From: CAJXZP01 sp963974475
GTDB lineage: Bacteria; Bacteroidota; Bacteroidia; Flavobacteriales_G; Salibacteraceae
DNA: 26,138 bases
Assembly: GCA_963974475.1 (NCBI GenBank)
Contig: CAXBCR010000033.1
Location: 1-26,138 of the forward strand
Direction: 5' to 3'
Shown here: piece after piece, positions 7,867 through 14,536 of the stretch
Layout: every line of letters starts with the position of its first letter
How positions within the stretch are numbered: position 1 is the stretch's first letter
Translations under genes and position numbers: made by a program
The notes under the pieces: model-generated
What the model saw: only the letters and a program-made list of their open reading frames with translations
Told to the model about the DNA's origin: nothing
Database searches by the model: none

Positions 7867-9234
7867 ATGGGAATCGAAATCGAACAATATGACCTTGTAG
7901 TTATTGGTGCGGGTACTGGAGGAGTTGGGGTGGCAAGTCCTGCTGTTAAGGCGGGCTGGAAAGTAGCTATCATAGACGAACTTCCGTATGGAGGAACGTG
8001 TATGTTGCGTGGATGTGACCCTAAAAAAATGCTTATCGGGGTAACCGAAGGAGTGGATTGGAATGACCGAATGAAAAAAAATGGATTGGTAGGTGATGCG
8101 CCTGAAATTAATTGGTCAAAAATGATGGCGTTTAAACGAACATTTACCGAAGTAATGCCCAAAAAATTGGAGAAAGGGTTAGCTCATAGTGGAATTGAAA
8201 CTATTCATGGTACCGCTAGTTTTAATGATGAGGGTGTACTGGAAGTAGGCGAAAGAAAATTGAAAGCTAAAAATTACCATATAGCTACCGGAGCTAGACC
8301 AATGTCTTTAAATATACCGGGAGAGGAATATGTTTCGTCCAGTACAGATTTTCTGGAATTGGAACATAAACCAGAGCGTATTGTTTTTATTGGCGGTGGA
8401 TTTATTGGTTTTGAATTTAGTCATATTGCGAAACGAGCGAGCGCAAGTGAAGTAACTATTTTACAAAGAGGTAAAAATGCGTTAGTAAATTTCGACCAAG
8501 ATTTGGTGGTTATGCAAGTTGAAAAAACAAAGCAAATGGGCATTGATATTCAATTTGAAACCAGTATATCAAAAGTGACTAAAGTTGAAAATGGCTATGA
8601 AGTAACTACAACATCCAATGGGAAAGAAGAAATTATAGCGTGCGATTTAGTCATTCATTCGGCTGGAAGGGTTCCAAATATTGATGGATTAAACTTAAGT
8701 GCAATTAACGTAGAAACAGGTAAGCGAGGGATAAAAGTGAATGAATTTTTACGAAGTGTCTCGAATCCAAATGTGTTTGCAGTGGGTGATTGTGCTGATA
8801 CGGGAGCACCAAACCTCACTCCGGTTTCGGCTAATGAAGCACGAATTGCCGTTAAAAACTTATTGGCTGGCGAAGATGTGCGTGAAATTAAATATCCACC
8901 TATTCCAAGTGTGGTATTTACACTTCCTCCATTGGCCAGAGTGGGTTTAGACGAAAAACAAGCCCATGAAAAAGGACTTCAATTTGATGTAAAATTCAAG
9001 AAAACCAAAAACTGGTATTCTTCTATGCGCGTGGGAGAGGAGTTTTCTGGATTTAAAGTATTGATTGAAAAAGAAACGGGTCTAATTTTAGGAGCACATC
9101 TTATAGGAGCCGGAGCAGAAGAACAAATAAATGTATTTGCATTAGCGATGGGGCAGGGAATGACCGCCAATAAATTGAAAGGAGTCATTTTTGCTTATCC
9201 TAGTTATTCGTCAGATATTGCATCAATGGTATAA
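7867..9234 (+). CDS. Class I disulfide oxidoreductase near merA
   Basis: A 455-residue FAD/NAD(P)-dependent pyridine nucleotide-disulfide oxidoreductase. The FAD loop VVIGAGTGGVG lies at residues 11-21. The redox pair C45/C50 sits in GGTCMLRGCDPKK, the NAD(P)-binding IGGGFIGFEF segment is mid-protein, and the second FAD motif is VFAVGDCAD. The C-terminus reads FAYPSYSSDIASM, so the His-Pro dyad that completes the active site in glutathione reductase and lipoamide dehydrogenase is not in its usual form. The protein also lacks the MerA C-terminal cysteine pair and an HMA domain. The natural substrate is therefore open. Co-location with merA suggests a role in thiol or metal stress. It lies 78 bases after merA, beyond a hairpin. 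Confidence 0.82.
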   Translation: MGIEIEQYDLVVIGAGTGGVGVASPAVKAGWKVAIIDELPYGGTCMLRGCDPKKMLIGVTEGVDWNDRMKKNGLVGDAPEINWSKMMAFKRTFTEVMPKKLEKGLAHSGIETIHGTASFNDEGVLEVGERKLKAKNYHIATGARPMSLNIPGEEYVSSSTDFLELEHKPERIVFIGGGFIGFEFSHIAKRASASEVTILQRGKNALVNFDQDLVVMQVEKTKQMGIDIQFETSISKVTKVENGYEVTTTSNGKEEIIACDLVIHSAGRVPNIDGLNLSAINVETGKRGIKVNEFLRSVSNPNVFAVGDCADTGAPNLTPVSANEARIAVKNLLAGEDVREIKYPPIPSVVFTLPPLARVGLDEKQAHEKGLQFDVKFKKTKNWYSSMRVGEEFSGFKVLIEKETGLILGAHLIGAGAEEQINVFALAMGQGMTANKLKGVIFAYPSYSSDIASMV

Positions 9235-9238
9235 TTTA

Positions 9239-9264
9239 AAGGAGAATTGTTTCCAATTCTCCTT
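9239..9264. terminator. Bidirectional terminator hairpin
   Basis: AAGGAGAATTG (9239-9249), loop TTTC, CAATTCTCCTT (9254-9264) is a perfect 11-bp stem. It lies between the + strand oxidoreductase and the - strand porin relic B. On the - strand TTTAAATT follows. A near-identical hairpin follows porin relic C, so it probably belonged to the porin gene. Confidence 0.7.
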
Positions 9265-9289
9265 AGCTCACTTATTTATAATTCAACTG

Positions 9290-9418
9290 CTATATTGCAA
9301 TTTGAAACTGCAACGTAAACATCCCTTTTCGGGGGGCATTGGTAATATCTCCATTAGAGTGGGTTTCAAAAATGGGACGGTTTTGATATTTCAAAGCTGT
9401 TTTCCAGTTATAAGTTTG
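9290..9418 (-). pseudogene. Porin C-terminal relic, copy B
   Basis: The last ~42 codons of a Bacteroidota porin are readable on the - strand: TYNWKTALKYQNRPIF, then SNGDITN, RKGMF and the terminal QFQIAI with TAG. The final strands and the terminal aromatic pattern match the usual C-terminus of these ~400-residue outer-membrane barrels. Upstream of about 9418 the similarity stops and the sequence changes to a degenerate repeat. There is no signal peptide, and the rest of the barrel is gone. A hairpin terminator follows directly. Confidence 0.7.
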
Positions 9419-9440
9419 TTGAATTGTCACTATTTTTAGT

Positions 9441-9603
9441 GCCGGAATGACCACCGGAATATTACAGAAAATAACCATCGGAGTGATAGTTGTTTATTTA
9501 AGTTTAAATATTTAATAAATAGGTTTTTAACCTACGGAATAACCCTCGGAATATTTTGTGAATTAACCTCAGGAATTTTTAGGGTAATAAAAACGGAGGT
9601 TAA
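9441..9603. repeat. Degenerate AACCnnCGGAAT repeats between porin relics
   Basis: Variants of AACC-nn-CGGAAT recur: CCGGAAT (9442), CCACCGGAAT (9451), AACCATCGGAG (9473), AACCTACGGAAT (9529), AACCCTCGGAAT (9541) and AACCTCAGGAAT (9565). An inverted copy lies at 9594-9603. TTAACCTC (9563-9570) and GAGGTTAA (9596-9603) form an exact inverted pair. I see no gene in this stretch. It may be decayed coding repeats or a small regulatory array. Confidence 0.45.
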
Positions 9604-9618
9604 AATTCGATACTAAAT

Positions 9619-9648
9619 TAAAGGAGAATTGTCCCCAATTCTCCTTTA
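9619..9648. terminator. Terminator hairpin after porin relic C
   Basis: TAAAGGAGAATTG (9619-9631), loop TCCC, CAATTCTCCTTTA (9636-9648) is a perfect 13-bp stem. On the - strand it lies about 24 bases beyond the relic's stop and is followed by ATTTAG. It is the duplicate of the hairpin at 9239-9264. Confidence 0.7.
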
Positions 9649-9671
9649 CTCACTTATTTCTAATTCAACTG

Positions 9672-9905
9672 CTATATCGCAATCTGAAACTGTAACGTAA
9701 ACATTCCTTTTCGGGAGGTATTGGTAATATCTCCATTGGTTTGCGTTTCACGCAACCAAACCTGACTTAGGAAGTTGGCTTTCACCCAATGGGAGCCGTC
9801 TTGGTTTAAGTTAAATTTTAACGGATTGTTTTTCTTTTCTGTAGAGGATTGCGCAATGACGTTAGCGCTCATCAATACCGCGATGAAAAGTAATTTTATA
9901 TTCAT
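9672..9905 (-). pseudogene. Internally deleted porin, N- and C-terminus fused in frame
   Basis: A 77-codon frame with ATG. Residues 1-18 form a signal peptide (LLFIAVLMSANVIAQ). PLKFNLNQDGSHWVKANFL and SQVWLR, up to about residue 52, are the recognised N-terminal start of Bacteroidota porins. The frame then jumps straight to TQTNGDITN, SRKGMF and QFQIAI, the porin C-terminus. About 300-350 residues of barrel are missing, yet the frame is kept. The product, if made, would be an exported ~58-residue peptide that cannot form a pore. On the - strand a strong terminator separates it from the SulP gene, and only about 23 bases remain for a promoter. A full-length parent is not in the window. Confidence 0.75.
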
Positions 9906-9928
9906 AATAGTTTGAATAACGATGTTTT

Positions 9929-9968
9929 AAAAAAGGCACAAATTCAAACATACGTATGAATTTGTGCC
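9929..9968 (-). terminator. Strong intrinsic terminator of the SulP operon
   Basis: GGCACAAATTCA (9935-9946) and TGAATTTGTGCC (9957-9968) are perfectly complementary over 12 bp around a 10-base loop. Read on the - strand the hairpin is followed by six T (9934-9929). It lies 55 bases beyond the SulP stop and is the best-formed Rho-independent terminator in the window. Confidence 0.88.
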
Positions 9969-10023
9969 CGTTTCGAGTTTAAATTAAACCTTCTAATTAT
10001 TGAAAAATTAACAACCTAAACAT

Positions 10024-12204
10024 TTATAGGAAACGCATCAATGCGTTTCCAAATTCTACCATTGCAGTAATTTCTGCTGGTTTTAAAATTCCATCTCCAT
10101 AGATAGCGATACTGTCTCCATCCGAATCAATGGCATATTTATCATAGGTTTCTAAAAACTGTAATAAATCATCGGTAAATAATTCACGTACTTCATTTTC
10201 AAATTCTCCTTTTAATATAAAGGAATCGGAAAACTTAGGATAATTAGGGAAATTGATATCATCCACAATTTTCACCAATAATTGGTCTAAGAAGCTTTCT
10301 TGCTGTAATGAAAATACTGGAATTTCTTTAGTTAATTCCATTCTCATCACCGTAATTTCATCGGTACTATCAGTAGTGTAAGCACCAGAGGTTACCTCTA
10401 AATCAGATACAGTAATGTTGTTTCTGTTTTTTTGGAAGTGGATAATGTTGCTTTCTTTTTCTACTCTTCTACCTAGTAAAATAGCGTAGCTAGACCATTT
10501 ATCGGTAAATGCTCTTCCTGGAAAGAAATCCCATTTATTAGCCATAGCAAAGGCTTCTAAATCTCTGTCGCGTTGGCTAATTTCAATTTGTAGTTTTGGT
10601 GCGTTCACGTTTCTTTCAGCTAATGGATGTTCAGAAACTTGATTTAAATGGCCATCATTTTCAAAATAGAATTCTAATCCTTTTGCTTCTTGGTCGTGTA
10701 CAAAATCATGTAAATGATGTACTACCGAATGGTCTAACATAGTAGCTTCACTTAAATCAAGTGCGATAGATTTATCGGCATGTTTTAAGATTTTACTTTT
10801 TAATCCTAAGTAATTAGAGAATGTAAATGCGCCTTTTAATTTTAAGGTCACTTTATCTTTTTCAATGACCTCTTCTACATTGGCTTTAAACAAACTTCCT
10901 ATAGATGCGCCTTTAGTGATGTTTAAAATCATATTTACAATAATTCCAACACCAATACCAATCAATAAATCGGTAGCAAGTACTACAATCATAGTCACTA
11001 CAAATATGAATAACTCCGATTTTCCAATTTCATATACATGTTTGAATTCTTTTGGAGCAGCTAATTTATATCCGGTAAAAACCAACATCGCGGCTAAAGC
11101 TGATAAGGGAATCAACTCAATTAAAGGACGTAAAAGAATAATGAAAATCAACAAGATAACCGCATGAAAGAAGTTAGCCCATTGCGTTTTGGCACCGTTA
11201 CTTACGTTGGCAGAACTACGCACAATCTCAGTAATCATAGGTAAACCACCCATAAAACTAGAAATAGATGAACCAATACCCATGGCGCCTAAATCTTTAT
11301 TCAAATTCGATTTACGTTTAAATGGGTCGAGCGTATCAATAGCCACCGCACTTAAAAGCGATTCTATGGCAGTCACCATAGCAATAGAAATCACGGCTAT
11401 CCAAAAACCTGAGGTGGCAATCATACCGAAATCAGGCATTACGATACCATCTAGTAAGTTGGCAGGTAAATGTACTAATAATTGTGGCCCTACTTTATGA
11501 TGCATCCCTAAAACGGCTACTTCATGTGCATGCTCCCAATCCATTCCTAATTCTAGCGGAATAGCCGATAACAATACCCACATTGGAGCAGGAATAAGCT
11601 GAACAAATTTGTATTTAATAAACGGATGAACAATCAATACAATGAGCGAAACTAGGGCTATCAAAGCCACTTCGGGGTTAGCATGTAAAAATCCAGAAGG
11701 CAGCTCTTCGGCTACTTCATACAATTCATGTCCGTGGGCAGAAACGCCAATGGCCACAAAAATTTGTTTGATAATAATAATGACCCCAATGGCAGCTAAC
11801 ATACCGTGAACGGCTGATGTAGGAAAGAAATCACCCAATTTCCCCGCCTTAATTAGTCCGAAAAGGAAAATGAAAATCCCAGCCATAAAAATGGCAGCTA
11901 ACGTGTAATGGTATCCAGCTACATTGTCGCCTGCTCCAAGTACTTCAATGGCCGATAAGTTTACCACAATTAGTCCGGCTGCGGGGCCGGTTATGGTGGC
12001 AAATGAACCGTTGATTCGAGAGACCAAAAGCCCTCCGACAATGGCGGATAATAAACCTGCAATAGGTGGGAAACCAGAGGCTAAAGCAATTCCTAAAGAG
12101 AGTGGAAGAGCAATTAATGAAATACTGAACCCGGCTTTTAAATCGTCTTTCCAGTGTGCTTTTAAACCTGCAAACCCGGTTAATGGTGTTTGTAATTTAT
12201 GCAT
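10024..12204 (-). CDS. SulP anion transporter with STAS and extra C-terminal domain
   Basis: A 726-residue inner-membrane transporter. Residues 15 to about 430 are the SulP membrane core, with an ITGPAAGL loop at 71-78 and the ESLLSAVAIDTL...GGLP block at about 282-322. Residues about 445-535 are a cytoplasmic STAS domain (ALDLSEATMLDHSV). Residues from about 555 to 726 form an extension not usual in SulP proteins. Its pattern (GRRVEKE..., FPNYPKFSDSFILKGEFENEVRELF) resembles a soluble domain that I cannot name with certainty. SulP proteins carry sulfate, bicarbonate or other anions, and the substrate cannot be read here. It is the last gene of the Hyf-like operon, 23 bases behind the NuoB-like gene, so the two machines are probably coupled. 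A terminator follows. Confidence 0.9.
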   Translation of the reverse strand: MHKLQTPLTGFAGLKAHWKDDLKAGFSISLIALPLSLGIALASGFPPIAGLLSAIVGGLLVSRINGSFATITGPAAGLIVVNLSAIEVLGAGDNVAGYHYTLAAIFMAGIFIFLFGLIKAGKLGDFFPTSAVHGMLAAIGVIIIIKQIFVAIGVSAHGHELYEVAEELPSGFLHANPEVALIALVSLIVLIVHPFIKYKFVQLIPAPMWVLLSAIPLELGMDWEHAHEVAVLGMHHKVGPQLLVHLPANLLDGIVMPDFGMIATSGFWIAVISIAMVTAIESLLSAVAIDTLDPFKRKSNLNKDLGAMGIGSSISSFMGGLPMITEIVRSSANVSNGAKTQWANFFHAVILLIFIILLRPLIELIPLSALAAMLVFTGYKLAAPKEFKHVYEIGKSELFIFVVTMIVVLATDLLIGIGVGIIVNMILNITKGASIGSLFKANVEEVIEKDKVTLKLKGAFTFSNYLGLKSKILKHADKSIALDLSEATMLDHSVVHHLHDFVHDQEAKGLEFYFENDGHLNQVSEHPLAERNVNAPKLQIEISQRDRDLEAFAMANKWDFFPGRAFTDKWSSYAILLGRRVEKESNIIHFQKNRNNITVSDLEVTSGAYTTDSTDEITVMRMELTKEIPVFSLQQESFLDQLLVKIVDDINFPNYPKFSDSFILKGEFENEVRELFTDDLLQFLETYDKYAIDSDGDSIAIYGDGILKPAEITAMVEFGNALMRFL
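10029..10050. repeat. Perfect palindrome across the last SulP codons
   Basis: GGAAACGCAT (10029-10038), CA, ATGCGTTTCC (10041-10050) is an exact 10-bp inverted repeat. It occupies codons just before the SulP stop (GNALMRF). It is not followed by a T run, and the true terminator lies 60 bases further on. It may act as an RNA-stabilising or protein-binding element, or it may be chance within codons. Confidence 0.5.
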
Positions 12205-12227
12205 GATAAAATGATTTAGATTGATTA

Positions 12228-12989
12228 TTATCTTCTATATTTTGTTCGTGTTAATTCTAAAATTCCATTGATGATGGTAAGCGGATGAGGCGGATTGCCT
12301 GGGATGTATAAATCGATAGGTACTTCGTTTAAAAAGCTGCGATTCAAAGCCGGACTTCCGCTAAAAATTCCTCCGCTCAAGGCATCTACACCCGCCAGAA
12401 TAACCATTTTCGGATTGGGTATGGCTTCGTAGGCTGTTTTTACGGCTTGTGCCATATTTGCTGAAATAGCACCGGTAATTACAATACCATCTGCATGACG
12501 TGGAGAAGCTACAAACTCAATTCCGTAGCGGCCCACATCAAAATTTACGTTTCCAGTAGCGCCCAATTCTTGTTCGGTACTATTATCGCCACCGGCCGAA
12601 ACCTGACGTAGTTTTAAGGAACGACCAAATATGCTTTTGATTTCCTCTCTAATCAACGCTGGGTTGAGTACAATAGGAGCGGTAGCCCCTTCGGTAATTA
12701 CCAAGCTTTTTAGGTCGTTGGTAGCAATTTTATGGTCGTTAGTAAACTTAACTTTACTAGGAAACGCCATCGCACATTCGCCACAAAACGTACATTTTGC
12801 CAAGTTGATGGCTACCGGTTTTGCGGTGATAGCATCGGTTGGGCAACAGTTTATTAAGGCTGCTTCATCTACCTTTTCGGTAGATATTTCTGGCCGCCCG
12901 CGAAAAGGAGCAGCCAAAGTTGCTTTCGTTACATCCGGAATAAATTGTTTTCCGTGATTAAAAAGTATTTTAATATCTTCTGTAAACAT
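12228..12989 (-). CDS. Ferredoxin-NuoB/HyfI-like fusion lacking N2 cluster cysteines
   Basis: A 253-residue fusion of a HyfH-like ferredoxin part (residues 35-85) and a HyfI/NuoB-like part (115-250). The first ferredoxin motif has lost its CxxCxxC and keeps only C49 before P50. The second keeps C66, C69, C72 and has F76 where the fourth cysteine should be. The survivors are exactly the four ligands of one [4Fe-4S] cluster. The NuoB core is clear (VASPRHADGIVITG, GGIF, DLYIPG-PP), but all four N2-cluster cysteines are replaced, by D135, T138, D202 and N232. So the subunit keeps the fold without the proximal cluster. It lies between the HyfG-like and SulP genes. Residue assignment is by eye against Hyf/Nuo memory. 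Confidence 0.85.
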   Translation of the reverse strand: MFTEDIKILFNHGKQFIPDVTKATLAAPFRGRPEISTEKVDEAALINCCPTDAITAKPVAINLAKCTFCGECAMAFPSKVKFTNDHKIATNDLKSLVITEGATAPIVLNPALIREEIKSIFGRSLKLRQVSAGGDNSTEQELGATGNVNFDVGRYGIEFVASPRHADGIVITGAISANMAQAVKTAYEAIPNPKMVILAGVDALSGGIFSGSPALNRSFLNEVPIDLYIPGNPPHPLTIINGILELTRTKYRR

Positions 12990-13000
12990 CTTCGTTCAAT

Positions 13001-14515
13001 TTATAGGTCGTGCCCGCAATAAGACAGGTCGTAACTTTTGTTATTAATTGGGAAATCAGAAATTTCAAGGTCCCTCAGCGAAAGCTCTAATGATTTCCAG
13101 TTGTGCATGGATGGGTCTTTGATTTTGTAATGCATCAATTCTCCTTTAGTATCGGTCACCGCAACGTGGCAAATTTCTCCGCGCCAGCCTTCTGTTAAAG
13201 AAACGGTGAGCGAATCGGCTGCCATTTTTAAATCGGTGGAGGCAACTGGTTTTTCAGTTGTTTTGGAAAGGTCTAATTTTTCTACCCATTCTCTAATCAT
13301 CGCTAAAGATTGAGATATTTCCTTTTTACGTACCGATGCTCTTGCCCAAACATCTCCTGTAACTTTTAGAATAGGCTCAAAATTCATGTCCTTGTACACT
13401 CCAAATGGTTGCCCATGGCGTGTATCACGTTTTAGGTTCGACATTTTGGCTACCATTCCTACGCTACCCATCATATTGACTTGTTTATTAGAAATTCTTC
13501 CAATTCCTTCAAATCGTTTTAGGATACTCGGTAGATTAAAAGTACGGTCTGCTATTTCATCAAAACGCCATTCAAAATCGGTAAGTACAGTCTGTAGTTT
13601 TTCCACCAATTCTTTAGTTAATGGAAAATGCGTGCCGCCCGGTCTAACCAAACCTTTTCCAAAACGGTTACCACACCAAGCCTGCGTCATGTTGATAATA
13701 GGCGTACGGAGCGCACCAAAACCTGCGCTACCCAGTTGGTAAGCTACATCGGTACACATAGCGCTTAAATCACCTACATGTATGGCAATTCGCTCTAATT
13801 CTAAAGCTATGGCACGTTCGAGTTCCAAGTTTTTACTAGCCGTAATCCCTCCCAAAGATTCTACGGTTTGACAAAAAGCCGTATTGTGTCCGATGGCAGT
13901 GTCACCGGTAATGCTTTCGGCTAAAACGGTGCGTTGAATAAGCTTGGTTTTGTTGACCATTAAAGCTTCCACACCGCGGTGTTGCCAACCGAGTTGAATT
14001 TCGAGGTGAAGCACCATTTCGCCAATACATAAAAAGCGGAAATGACCGGGTTCAATAATCCCGGCATGAATAGGACCCACGCCCACTTCATGCAACCCGT
14101 CTCCACTAATTTTGTAGAAAGGGTAGGTAGCAGGAGTCTTTTTTAAATCAGCTCTATTATGCGCGTACCGAACGGGTTTTGGCCAAGGATGATTTTCAAA
14201 AGTAACGCCCCAATTTTCTGAGATTTCACGTTCAAAAATGTGCAATGCAAAATGCTTTTCGGTAAGCGATGGAAGCGTGATTTTTCCATCTTTTAATTCA
14301 TAAGAAAGTAAATGAATTTTATGTTGTTCGTCATCGCCAATGGCGCACACAAACTTTAATTGGCCGTTGTGCTGAAATCCGTAATAGGATACGCAATGGT
14401 TTTGAGGTTGTTCCAATAACGACAGCGACTCTTTGTAGAAAGTAGTGTAATCTACCACGGGAATGCTTTTTAAGGGAACCGTTTCTTGATTTGATATAGA
14501 TATATAAGATGCCAT
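13001..14515 (-). CDS. HyfG/NuoCD-like large subunit without NiFe ligands
   Basis: A 504-residue protein counted from the ATG at 14515. Residues 1 to about 120 are a NuoC-like 30-kDa domain (FEREISENWGVTFENHPWPKPVRY). The rest is the NuoD/hydrogenase large-subunit fold, with GPIHAGIIEPGHFRF at about 147-161. The first metal motif, ERxCGxC in hydrogenases, reads ESITGDT with T203 and T206 in place of cysteine. The second, DPCxxC, reads DPSMHN with S469 and N472. No nickel-iron centre can be built, and no maturation genes are nearby. The C-terminus ends YCGHDL, and H210, C215, H471, C500 and H502 are possible alternative metal ligands. This places it with the energy-converting hydrogenase-related (Ehr) complexes. 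Confidence 0.9.
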   Translation of the reverse strand: MASYISISNQETVPLKSIPVVDYTTFYKESLSLLEQPQNHCVSYYGFQHNGQLKFVCAIGDDEQHKIHLLSYELKDGKITLPSLTEKHFALHIFEREISENWGVTFENHPWPKPVRYAHNRADLKKTPATYPFYKISGDGLHEVGVGPIHAGIIEPGHFRFLCIGEMVLHLEIQLGWQHRGVEALMVNKTKLIQRTVLAESITGDTAIGHNTAFCQTVESLGGITASKNLELERAIALELERIAIHVGDLSAMCTDVAYQLGSAGFGALRTPIINMTQAWCGNRFGKGLVRPGGTHFPLTKELVEKLQTVLTDFEWRFDEIADRTFNLPSILKRFEGIGRISNKQVNMMGSVGMVAKMSNLKRDTRHGQPFGVYKDMNFEPILKVTGDVWARASVRKKEISQSLAMIREWVEKLDLSKTTEKPVASTDLKMAADSLTVSLTEGWRGEICHVAVTDTKGELMHYKIKDPSMHNWKSLELSLRDLEISDFPINNKSYDLSYCGHDL

Positions 14516-14536
14516 ATTCAATTTTTTAGTATCCGT

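Larger units (their letters stand above)
9239..9752. repeat. Diverged direct repeat: terminator plus porin 3' end
   Basis: Bases 9239-9369 and 9621-9751 align without a gap at an offset of 382, with about 15 mismatches by eye. Each unit holds the AAGGAGAATTG hairpin and the last ~26 codons of a porin on the - strand. The simplest reading is that two tandem porin paralogues once stood here and both were eroded. A third, hairpin-less porin end lies at 4990-5112. Confidence 0.75.

Noticed and set aside
10865..12214. Several + strand open frames opposite the SulP gene
   Set aside because: They mirror the codon pattern of the strongly supported SulP frame and have no motif, signal or leader of their own.
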